NCBI GenBank assembly: GCA_034005525.1
Contig: JAVEUP010000016.1
Span: forward strand, 7,600-71,599
Reading direction: 5' to 3'
Source: PWXP01 sp034005525
GTDB taxonomy: Bacteria; Planctomycetota; Planctomycetia; Pirellulales; Thermoguttaceae
Length of the DNA stretch: 64,000 bases
The notes beneath the pieces are model-generated. The model did not search any database. It was not told where the DNA came from and worked only from the letters and a program-made list of their open reading frames with translations. Shown here one piece after another: positions 16,104-22,694 of this stretch. Made by a program: the position numbers and the translations under genes. Positions within the stretch are counted from its first letter, which is position 1. Every line of letters begins with the position of its first letter.

Positions 16104-16230
16104 GTAGGGTGGGTGGTTCCGGCTGTATGTAATCGGCAGTGTGGTTGGCCAGCGCGTGGGTGAACCCGGCCGCTGCGAATGGTGCAGTTGTTCGGCCGGC
16201 GTACCATGCGGCCGGAACCACCCACCCTAC
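16104..16230. repeat. GTAGGGTGGGTGG-ended palindromic element
   Basis: The ends GTAGGGTGGGTGGTTCCGGC (16104-16123) and GCCGGAACCACCCACCCTAC (16211-16230) are perfect 20-bp inverted repeats. Read on the minus strand, the element's terminal TAG is the stop codon of the 133-aa gene. Confidence 0.9.
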
Positions 16231-16628
16231 ATGTTGCCATCGAGCAGCACCGTGCAATCGAACTCGACGGTGGTCCGCCAGGTGCCGTCGGGTTCCTGAT
16301 GCGCGTGGTCGGCGGTTCGCCGCATGTAGAGCACGCGGCCGCACCCGGCCAACTCGAAGCTGGTCCGGTCGAACGCGCGTTTCACGGCGTCGAGCACGGC
16401 CTGCGATGCGTCGTAGCTCGGGTCGTACAGCTCGATGCGTACGCCCACGGTATCCAACCCGCCGCCGTCGGCAAACTGCACCGCCGGTTGCGCGTGGCAC
16501 CGCGAGATGACCGCCAGCGGAATGGCCGGCGTCACGCTCGTGCCGGTGAACACGCGTCCGGCCGGCAGCAGGCGGTTCAGCGGTTCGTCCGCTGCCCAAC
16601 GATGATGGATCATTCGCGCCAGGTTCAT
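16227..16628 (-). CDS. Phage-type tail-terminator/adaptor-like protein, 133 aa
   Basis: The ATG at 16628 was chosen because GGCGGAGGC lies just upstream; the longer frame starts inside a repeat. MNLARMIHHRWAADEPLNRL, then GVRIELYDPSYDASQAVLDA and VKRAFDRTSFELAG, ending TTVEFDCTVLLDGNM. The pattern (short helix, 'VTP.IPLAVIS', RIELYD, final beta strand VEF-x-C) is what I would expect of DUF3168-like tail completion proteins; this is inference. The stop TAG is contributed by the adjacent GTAGGGTGG element. Confidence 0.6.
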   Translation of the reverse strand: MNLARMIHHRWAADEPLNRLLPAGRVFTGTSVTPAIPLAVISRCHAQPAVQFADGGGLDTVGVRIELYDPSYDASQAVLDAVKRAFDRTSFELAGCGRVLYMRRTADHAHQEPDGTWRTTVEFDCTVLLDGNM

Positions 16629-16657
16629 AATGCCTCCGCCTCGATGGCTTGGGTACT

Positions 16658-16799
16658 GTAGGGTGGGTGGTTCTGGGCGCGTAGCGCCCAGGTTCACCCA
16701 CGCGGGCTGCCGCGGTTCGCAACTTCAGGGGCGAAGTGCCAAGCACTTTCCGCGTGGGTGAAGTAAGGCTGCTCTGACAGCCGGAACCACCCGCCCTAC
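16658..16799. repeat. GTAGGGTGGGTGG-ended palindromic element
   Basis: Imperfect inverted ends GTAGGGTGGGTGGTTCTGG and CCGGAACCACCCGCCCTAC. The interior has GGGCGCGTAGCGCCC hairpin and TTCACCCACGCGG / CCGCGTGGGTGAA arms, shared with 19056-19184. The minus-strand end supplies the TAG stop of the 227-aa gene. Confidence 0.88.
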
Positions 16800-17479
16800 G
16801 GCCACGGTCCAAGTGCCTCCGCCTCGATGGCTTGCGGTTCGCCGAGCCGCTCGCGCCCGCTGATGACCAGGATGCGGTACAACGTGCCGTCCGGGCCGAG
16901 CACGCGGTGCGCGGCGCTCAGCGCAAGGTTTTCGGCCAGCAGAATTCGCACGCGGGCGGCAACTCGACGGGCGCCCTGTGCCGTTGCAGGCGACTCGCGG
17001 ACCGGCTGGATGCTTGCCCGCACGCCGGTGCGCCACGCAACCCAGGTGGCCTCGGCCGCACCGCCGAGCCCCTTGGCATACACCGGTTGCAGTACGGAGA
17101 CGGCATTGTCCAACGAGTAGGCCAACACCAGGTCGCGCGCCGTGCACCGCCAGCCGAGGCCGAGCGGCGGCTGCTCCACTTCGAGGATCGTCCACCGCCG
17201 GCCTGCGGCGTCCAACAGCGCGTCGCCCAGCCGCGGCGCGGCCGGCAGGCTGCCGGGCAGGCGCCAGACCACGTCGCCGGCGGTGAGCCGGCCGAACGTA
17301 TCGACCTGCCGGCGGACTTCGTACCGATTGCCCACCACCGGCTCGCGGCGCACGATGGCCAGCCGCAGCGCCCGCTCAATTCGGATCCCCGGCGCAGCCG
17401 GCGGATCGTCATGCCGCAGCAACGTCGCGACTTCCGTTCCGTCGGCAACGGTGGCAAGGTCGGTTGTGGGGTTGAACAT
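16796..17479 (-). CDS. Phage-type head-tail connector-like protein with internal duplication, 227 aa
   Basis: The start MFNPTTDLATVADGTEVATL lies three bases after the stop of the 69-aa gene, so translational coupling is likely. The two halves resemble each other: the first has ALLDAAGRRWTILEVEQPPL, the second VLGPDGTLYRILVISGRERL. This 'D..G..W.IL.V' unit is what I recall from phage head-closure or stopper proteins. A duplicated unit in one chain is unusual and could give a pseudo-symmetric ring subunit; that is inference. The TAG stop lies in a GTAGGG-type element. Confidence 0.6.
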   Translation of the reverse strand: MFNPTTDLATVADGTEVATLLRHDDPPAAPGIRIERALRLAIVRREPVVGNRYEVRRQVDTFGRLTAGDVVWRLPGSLPAAPRLGDALLDAAGRRWTILEVEQPPLGLGWRCTARDLVLAYSLDNAVSVLQPVYAKGLGGAAEATWVAWRTGVRASIQPVRESPATAQGARRVAARVRILLAENLALSAAHRVLGPDGTLYRILVISGRERLGEPQAIEAEALGPWP

Positions 17480-17481
17480 GG

Positions 17482-17691
17482 TTACGTGTACCCTTGCGAG
17501 CGGACCTCGAACGGCTGCTCGCCGGCCAGGACGCGGTTGCACCAGTCGACCGTGGCGCGAAGCTGCTTGAGGTACTCGGACCAGGCCACCTGCTGGCCGT
17601 CGATCTGGTAGCTCGGCTTCGGCTGCTCGGTCAGCTCGGCAATGCGGGCGAGCGTCTGTTGCTTGATGGTGCGAATGGGTTCGAGGTGCAT
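17482..17691 (-). CDS. Small phage-type protein, 69 aa
   Basis: MHLEPIRTIKQQTLARIAEL, then SYQIDGQQVAWSEYLKQLRA and AGEQPFEVRSQGYT. The 'SY.IDGQ.V.W.EYL..L' core is one I recall in small proteins immediately after the major capsid gene in planctomycete phage-like runs; the role (head-joining or chaperone) is unknown. Its stop is three bases before the start of the next gene. Upstream it abuts a TTTCAGG heptamer array and no Shine-Dalgarno is seen. Confidence 0.65.
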   Translation of the reverse strand: MHLEPIRTIKQQTLARIAELTEQPKPSYQIDGQQVAWSEYLKQLRATVDWCNRVLAGEQPFEVRSQGYT

Positions 17692-17694
17692 GGA

Positions 17695-17783
17695 AGGTTT
17701 CAGGTTTCAGGTTTCAGGTGTCAGGTTAAGGCCGATCAGACGGATTGGTCGGATCGGGCGGATCCGTCCGATCGGCGGGAGGT
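17695..17783. repeat. TTTCAGG/TGTCAGG heptamer arm plus GATC-rich palindrome
   Basis: Three TTTCAGG units and one TGTCAGG unit (about 17698-17725), followed by a palindromic core with CCGATCAGACGGATTGGTCG and GGATCCGTCCGATCGGC. There is no complementary arm on the right, so it is a one-armed version of the 55560 element. It separates the capsid gene from the 69-aa gene. Confidence 0.75.
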
Positions 17784-17787
17784 TGCG

Positions 17788-18978
17788 TTACGCGGGCGGG
17801 CCGGCGTCGCCGCCGGTGCTGCGCACGAGGTAGCGGGGGTTCAAGACGGCCGCCGCGCCGCGCTCGGACGCCTTGTACCGCACCACCACGTCCTGGCTGA
17901 ACTCGGCCTCCGAGTTGCGCGGCGACTGGGTGACCGTGATCGGCCAGTTCTCCATGTACGCCAACGCGCGGCGGAAGTCGCCCACAAACCAGTACCGCCG
18001 CGCCGCAGCCGGCGAAACGCCCGAGGCAATCAGCCGCCGGTACGCCAGCCGGCTGTCGACCACTCGGTATCCGCTCAGCGGGTTGGCGGCCGTCGTGGCC
18101 GTTTCCGCCCCGGCGGCCGTGTAGGTGATCTCGGCCGCGCGGAACACGCGATGCGCGGCGTGCCGGTAGGCTGGCATTACCAGCACGGTGGTGCCTTGCA
18201 CCAGAACCGGCTCGGCCGTGTTCGGATCGAGCATGTCGGCGAAGAGCTGCTCGGCCGCGTCCACGTCGGTCCAATCGACCAGCTCGCGGTCGATTTCGTT
18301 CACCCAGTTCCCGTCGGGCGCCGCGCCGGAGCCGGTGCTGGAATAGGTGTTGTACGCCTGGCCTTTCCACTTGTAGTTGTTCGTCACGCCGACGGCGAGG
18401 TCCACCAGCCGCTTCTCCTTGTTCAGCCCGAGCACCTCGCCCACCTCGGCCGCCCGCTGCAACACCAGGTGCGTGCGGTCGAAGAAGATCGCCTCCTTGG
18501 TAACCGGCACGATGAGGCCCCGCTTGGTCGTCTGCGGCGTTTCGATGTAATCCTCGCCGAAGCCGACGTTCGGGTAGGGCATGCCGGGATGGACCTCGGT
18601 CACCTCGTCGGTAATGCGGCCGATGCCGGGCAGGCGCTCGCCGTCGAGGCTGGTGGGAATCGTGTCGACCAGGCGGGAGAGGACGAACGCCTCCTGCCGG
18701 TACGCTTCGAGCACCTTCGCCTGGATCACCTGCCCGGTGATGTTCGAGAACGCCGTCACGTCCACGCCGTCGCCGGCTTCGAGCACGTACTCGCCGTGCC
18801 GCGGGTCGAGCGCCCGCACGCGCTGAGGCCCGAGCGTGGCCTCGGCCAAATCGCGGATGCTGAAGTCCTCGGGCCGCAGGTGACCTTCGCCGAGGGCCTC
18901 GCCGAGGTGCCGGACCGTCTGCCGCGGTCCGTTCAGTTCGTACATGCGCCGCAGTTCGCGGTACTTGATTGCTCGCAT
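17788..18978 (-). CDS. Phage-type major capsid protein
   Basis: 396 aa from ATG 18978, preceded by AAGGAG at proper spacing; the longer frame runs into a repeat. The sequence has HLRPEDFSIRDLAEATLG in the N-arm, VTAFSNITGQVIQAKVLEAY, then GFGEDYIETPQTTKRGLIVP and VTKEAIFFDRTHLVLQRAAE, and LGLNKEKRLVDLAVGVTNNY. These match HK97/Mu-type major head proteins I know from planctomycete chromosomes. It should assemble into an icosahedral shell. Upstream are a decoration-like gene and the capsid protease in the usual order. No terminase or portal gene is near, so whether it packages DNA is open. Confidence 0.8.
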   Translation of the reverse strand: MRAIKYRELRRMYELNGPRQTVRHLGEALGEGHLRPEDFSIRDLAEATLGPQRVRALDPRHGEYVLEAGDGVDVTAFSNITGQVIQAKVLEAYRQEAFVLSRLVDTIPTSLDGERLPGIGRITDEVTEVHPGMPYPNVGFGEDYIETPQTTKRGLIVPVTKEAIFFDRTHLVLQRAAEVGEVLGLNKEKRLVDLAVGVTNNYKWKGQAYNTYSSTGSGAAPDGNWVNEIDRELVDWTDVDAAEQLFADMLDPNTAEPVLVQGTTVLVMPAYRHAAHRVFRAAEITYTAAGAETATTAANPLSGYRVVDSRLAYRRLIASGVSPAAARRYWFVGDFRRALAYMENWPITVTQSPRNSEAEFSQDVVVRYKASERGAAAVLNPRYLVRSTGGDAGPPA

Positions 18979-19055
18979 TCTGGATCTCCTTGGGATGTGC
19001 GGGTGCTGCCCGCCGGATGGTTGGGTTTGGTTTGGGGATCGGACGGATCCGTTGT

Positions 19056-19184
19056 GTAGGGTGGGTGGTTCCGGGCGCGTAGCGCCCGGGTTCACCCACG
19101 CGGGCTCGGGTGTAGTCGTTGCATGCGGAGAGGCGCGCGTGGGTGAAGTAAGGCTGCCGAGACAGCCGGAACCACCCACCCTAC
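19056..19184. repeat. GTAGGGTGGGTGG-ended palindromic element
   Basis: Ends GTAGGGTGGGTGGTTCCGG and CCGGAACCACCCACCCTAC, perfect over 19 bp. The inside contains the GGGCGCGTAGCGCCC hairpin and the CACCCACGCGG / CGCGTGGGTG arms shared with 16658-16799. It lies between the decoration-like and capsid genes, with one end four bases from the decoration-like gene's stop codon. Confidence 0.9.
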
Positions 19185-19187
19185 GCC

Positions 19188-19670
19188 CTATGCGCTCGGG
19201 CTGCCGCCGTGGACGCCGCCGGTCATGATGGTCGAACGGATGTCCACCAGCACGCTGGCCGGATGGTTCGTCTCGCGGCGGGCCACGCGGCCGATGGCGC
19301 AGCGGCTATGAGCGACCGACACCACGTGCTGGCTCAGTAGCCCCGTGCCGGCCGTATTCTCGGCCGGGCCGATCAGGTCGCCGAGTTCACGGTTGCCGGC
19401 AGGCGCGTCGAACTCGAACACGCCGGTGGTCGCCACGCGCACCGGCGATACATCGCCGGCGCGGCTGCGCTGCATGGCCACGCCGAGGAAACACGCGGTG
19501 AACTGCTCCTGGTTGGCCGGCCCGCCGCCCAGGTCGGCCAGGGCGGCGGCCGGTTTCGCATTGTCGACGTCCTGCCACAGCAGGTCGCCAATCTCGATTT
19601 GCGTTGCCGCGTCGACCGCGGCCACCACGGGGTTCGTATCGCCGTAGCGCCATCGCATTCTGTCTGCCAC
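19188..19670 (-). CDS. Probable capsid decoration/head protein, 160 aa
   Basis: A GTG start at 19670 is preceded by AAGGAG nine bases upstream. The sequence ADRMRWRYGDTNPVVAAVDA, IEIGDLLWQDVDNAKPAAAL, FTACFLGVAMQRSRAGDVSP, VATTGVFEFDAPAGNRELGD reads as a small beta-rich protein. The 'I..GDL.....D.A.PA' and 'F.GVA.......G....V...GV..FD' pattern resembles DUF2190-type or decoration proteins that sit between capsid protease and capsid genes. Its position between those two genes supports the call. Confidence 0.65.
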   Translation of the reverse strand: MADRMRWRYGDTNPVVAAVDAATQIEIGDLLWQDVDNAKPAAALADLGGGPANQEQFTACFLGVAMQRSRAGDVSPVRVATTGVFEFDAPAGNRELGDLIGPAENTAGTGLLSQHVVSVAHSRCAIGRVARRETNHPASVLVDIRSTIMTGGVHGGSPSA

Positions 19671-19683
19671 TTGAGGGTCTCCT

Positions 19684-19778
19684 TGGGAGTTGGGAGTTGG
19701 GAGCTGGGAGCTGGGAGCTGGGAGCTGGGAGCTGGGAGCTGGGAGCTGGGAGTTGGGAGTTGGGAGTTGGGAGTTGGG
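19684..19778 (+). repeat. TGGGAGC/TGGGAGT heptamer array
   Basis: About thirteen tandem 7-bp units, uninterrupted, between the decoration-like gene and the stop of the protease gene. One-armed: no complementary arm or GC core follows. Confidence 0.9.
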
Positions 19779-19784
19779 GGCCGG

Positions 19785-20714
19785 TTACGGACCGGTGATG
19801 GCGGCGGCGAAGGTCTTGGCGTCGAGGGGGCGGAAAAGGCTCTCGACGAGCAACTGGTCGCGCGATTGCGCCCCGGTCCCCGTGCCGCCGTCCAGCGACC
19901 GCACCAGGCGTGCACGCTCCTCGACCAACGCCCGCATCGACGCTTCGCCGTCGGCCGCTACGAGCGACTCGAAGAACTCGGGGCTGGTCACGGCACGCGC
20001 GGCCGGGCTGGGGTGGTCCGGCGACGGCAGGCCGAACTCGGCCAGCATGCCGCGGGCGGTCTCGCGCCGCTGCATGCGGTCAAGCTCCTCGCGAAGTCGC
20101 TGAAGCTCGCCGGCCGCCTCGGCCCGAATTGCCTCGACCAGGTCGGCCCGGTGCTCGGCAAGCAACTCGACCGACAAGGACGCCAGGTCGCACGGCGCAC
20201 CGCCGGCGGCGCCGCCCTCGAACAGGCCCCGCGTCGTGGCCGGGTCGGCCACCAGGTCGACGCTTTCCACCTGCGTGATCGCCTCGACCACCAGTTCCTC
20301 GCCCCTGCGCGCCGTGCGTGCGTGGACGTGGTGCGAGAAGCCGACGTTGCCCGGCGCGTGCTCGGCGTCCCAGGCGAGTTGCTCGGCCATTGCGTGCTTC
20401 GGGTTGAAATGGAAGTCGGCGAACAGGCCCTCGCCGTCGCGCAGCTCGACGTTGCGGATGGCCCCGATGCGGTCCTGGTAATCGCGAGGGCGGGCCGGGT
20501 GGCCCTTCGGGTGGTTGAGGTTCACTTTCGCCCCTTCGTACAGCGGAGCGGCCTGGGCGAGTGCCGCGGGCAGGTACACACGGCCATTGCGCGAACGCAG
20601 CCCCAGAATCTTCACGCCCCGGATCACTCCCGCCTCGCGGTCCACCCGCACCGTCGGCCCGTGCCAGCCGGCGAACTCCTGAAGGGTTTCGGTCGTTTGC
20701 ATGGTTCCAGTCAT
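19785..20714 (-). CDS. Phage-type capsid maturation protease with C-terminal scaffold
   Basis: 309 aa. GAGGAAA precedes the ATG. The N-terminal two-thirds looks like a prohead protease: VIRGVKILGLRSRNGRVYLP, KVNLNHPKGHPARPRDYQDR, FADFHFNPKHAMAEQLAWDA, VGFSHHVHARTA and AITQVESVDLVADPATTRGL, the last resembling the E-x-S-x-V-x-x-P-A signature. The C-terminal third is an Arg/Glu/Leu coiled coil (RADLVEAIRAEAAGELQRLR) typical of a fused scaffold. It would cleave itself and the scaffold during capsid assembly. First gene of the head module, downstream of a terminator. Confidence 0.75.
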   Translation of the reverse strand: MTGTMQTTETLQEFAGWHGPTVRVDREAGVIRGVKILGLRSRNGRVYLPAALAQAAPLYEGAKVNLNHPKGHPARPRDYQDRIGAIRNVELRDGEGLFADFHFNPKHAMAEQLAWDAEHAPGNVGFSHHVHARTARRGEELVVEAITQVESVDLVADPATTRGLFEGGAAGGAPCDLASLSVELLAEHRADLVEAIRAEAAGELQRLREELDRMQRRETARGMLAEFGLPSPDHPSPAARAVTSPEFFESLVAADGEASMRALVEERARLVRSLDGGTGTGAQSRDQLLVESLFRPLDAKTFAAAITGP

Positions 20715-20748
20715 AAGGGTTTCCTCGTGTGGTAACGTGGCAAGAACG

Positions 20749-20795
20749 AAAAAAGGCCTGACGGGAACCCCTTGCTGAAAGGTTCCTGCCAGGCC
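20749..20795 (-). terminator. Intrinsic terminator upstream of the capsid module
   Basis: On the minus strand: a 15-bp stem (GGCCTGGCAGGAACC / GGTTCCCGTCAGGCC, one wobble and one mismatch), an 11-base loop, then TTTTTTCG. It would end transcription from the 64-aa gene and isolate the protease-capsid genes as their own unit. Confidence 0.8.
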
Positions 20796-20926
20796 CTTCC
20801 GGATACCCGCTTGAAGGCGGGCCCCGGTGAGATACCGTGTGAGTTGTTTTTCTTCGCGTGGCGGCGTTCAGCTTGATCCGCCTGATCCGTCCGAGCTGAC
20901 TGATCCGACCGATCGAGCGTGGCCGC

Positions 20927-21121
20927 TCAGCGCTCGATGCGCTCGAGGCGGCGCCGGATGTGCTGGATGGTGCCGTCCTGCACGCTCAGTTCCAGGGCCA
21001 CGAGGCCGAAGAACCCGCGCCGGGTGGCCTCGGCCAGAAGTTCGGCCAGCGCGGCTTCAAGCTGGGCCAGCTTCTTGGTGTTTCCCGGCGTTGGTGCGTG
21101 CGTGATCATCGCCCGTACCAT
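20927..21121 (-). CDS. Small conserved hypothetical protein, 64 aa
   Basis: MVRAMITHAPTPGNTKKLAQ, LAELLAEATRRGFFGLVALE, then LSVQDGTIQHIRRRLERIER. The LSVQDGTIQHIRRR ending is one I recall in small proteins of planctomycete phage-like loci. It is short, basic at the C-terminus and probably nucleic-acid binding, but this is a guess. A second ATG four codons in (21109) is an alternative start; neither has a clear Shine-Dalgarno. Confidence 0.6.
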   Translation of the reverse strand: MVRAMITHAPTPGNTKKLAQLEAALAELLAEATRRGFFGLVALELSVQDGTIQHIRRRLERIER

Positions 21122-21270
21122 ACCACACTTCGGCGAAAACTCAAGAGGAAGTTTTGGGCCACCGGCCGAAGAGGCGTTTGAAGTCGCGGGACCTACAGAG
21201 AATCGCAGTTCTCAGCCCCGGCGTGTAGATAGTGCGACGTTCCTCCAGTCTCCGGCGCCGACCGGCCCAA

Positions 21271-21445
21271 TGCCCCCGGCTTGTCCGGGGGATGGTTACG
21301 CTTTTCGCTACAGCAGAAATACGCGCCACAGTTGCCATTGCCCTGCGGTGGCGGCTTTGCCGCCACCGCAGGGCAATGGGCGAAAGGGTACGGTGGCGCC
21401 GTGTGTAGCAGCGAACGTGACACTCCCCCGGGCAAGCCGGGGGCA
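21271..21445. repeat. Large palindromic element with perfect 21-bp hairpin
   Basis: Outer ends TGCCCCCGGCTTGTCCGGGG and GGGCAAGCCGGGGGCA are inverted. The centre (21335-21379) is a perfect 21-bp inverted repeat starting CCATTGCCCTGCGGTGGCGG with a three-base TTT loop. The right end shares GTGACACTCCCCCG with 7213-7226. Confidence 0.85.
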
Positions 21446-21530
21446 TCGAGTCCTGAAGCCTGCCGGAACAAGAATGTTATGAGGCTCGGCCGCCCACGTA
21501 TTGGATCTTGCGTCCGGCGGGGCCGGGCAA

Positions 21531-22226
21531 TCACCCGTCGAAGCCGCAGTCCATGCCCAGGCGGGTTTTCAGCTCATCGAACTGCCGTGCGTAATGATCA
21601 CTTGAGGAGTGGACGTGCTCGGCTTCCGTAATGAACTTCAGCCCGTCGTCACAGCGGATATTCCGCTGCCGAAGTGTGTGTTCGAACGGAACGAGCTGCT
21701 CGCCGTAGACGATCAGCAACTTGTGCTCATCGAATTGGATCTCGTGGGGCACGTCGGGGTTGAGTACCGCGATGCCGGTGCAGCCGTCGTTCAACAGAAG
21801 GTCTTCGTAATCCCAAAGGATGCTCTCCAGCACGGGCACGTCGATATGCTCGCGGTACAAGTCGGTATGCCCGCGGCTATCGCGATGGTGGCTGGTTTCG
21901 AGCACCACGTCGACCACGCTGCCCAGCGGCCGGATCAAGTCCATGAACACGTCGAACAACCGGTTGCGCGACACGGCGGCCATAAGGACGGGGACACTGC
22001 TGTGGCTTTGCTCGTCGTGATAGGCGTCGTGCCGGTAGCCCTCGGTCGGAACGACTTGCAGGTCGTAGGAGGGGCGCACGGCCTCGGTGAGCATGAAGTT
22101 GCCGTAGCGGTCCACGCCGAGGTGCGCTTCAAGATCCTCCTCCGAGAGGTGCTCGAAGCTGCTGGTTCCGGAAGGCATCGCGCCTTCGCGGAAGACATTT
22201 CGGAAAAATTTCTTCAGGAAGCCCAT
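21531..22226 (-). CDS. Hypothetical protein, 231 aa
   Basis: The start at 22226 (MGFLKKFFRNVFREGAMPSG) has GAGAG seven bases upstream. The protein is soluble and acidic, with VLMAAVSRNRLFDVFMDLIR, GSVVDVVLETSHHRDSRGHT, LESILWDYEDLLLNDGCTGI, IQFDEHKLLIVYGEQLVPFE and ITEAEHVHSSSDHYARQFDE. I recall similar uncharacterised proteins in planctomycetes but no function. It is not an obvious phage protein and does not belong to the capsid module. Confidence 0.75.
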   Translation of the reverse strand: MGFLKKFFRNVFREGAMPSGTSSFEHLSEEDLEAHLGVDRYGNFMLTEAVRPSYDLQVVPTEGYRHDAYHDEQSHSSVPVLMAAVSRNRLFDVFMDLIRPLGSVVDVVLETSHHRDSRGHTDLYREHIDVPVLESILWDYEDLLLNDGCTGIAVLNPDVPHEIQFDEHKLLIVYGEQLVPFEHTLRQRNIRCDDGLKFITEAEHVHSSSDHYARQFDELKTRLGMDCGFDG

Positions 22227-22694
22227 CGTTGCTCTCAAATCGCTCGGCTACCGACTCTGGCATCGCGGCTGCCAGGGTGCCCTCTTCTATCCAACCGTAG
22301 GTCACATTTCTGGCAATGCGCCACGGTCTCTTCTGCCTTCCAAGGCCACTCCACTTGCCCCCGCTGCCAGTACCCAACAACCATGACAATCGCTACAATC
22401 GCTAGCCCAAAAGAAACCGTTGGAACCAAGCAGAAAACGCCGATTGACGGGTGGCGCGGCGGCCTCGTGACCAGCCTACCGCTAGTCTAGCACCGAAAAG
22501 CGTGGCGCGCGGACAATCGGCCGCCAACTTGCCCACCAACACCCGCACGCCGCGAAGGAACCTTCTCGTTGCGTTGGCGTAACGGTTCACGGAGACTGTT
22601 CCAATTCAGTCGGCGGCGGCACACAGCGAAGAACCGAGGCTACCCAACCCGACGCAAATGCCGTACACTGGGCGAAAAGGAGTTTCCAGAGACC

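Noticed and set aside
17494..19059. 521-codon plus-strand frame opposite the capsid gene
   Set aside because: Antisense of the major capsid gene, which has AAGGAG and recognisable capsid motifs.
19684..19778. CRISPR array at the heptamer repeats
   Set aside because: Units are 7 bp with no spacers and no cas genes nearby; it is a simple tandem repeat.
9192..21121. An intact prophage
   Set aside because: There is no terminase, portal, tape measure, integrase, lysis or repressor gene, and no attachment-site-like direct repeats.
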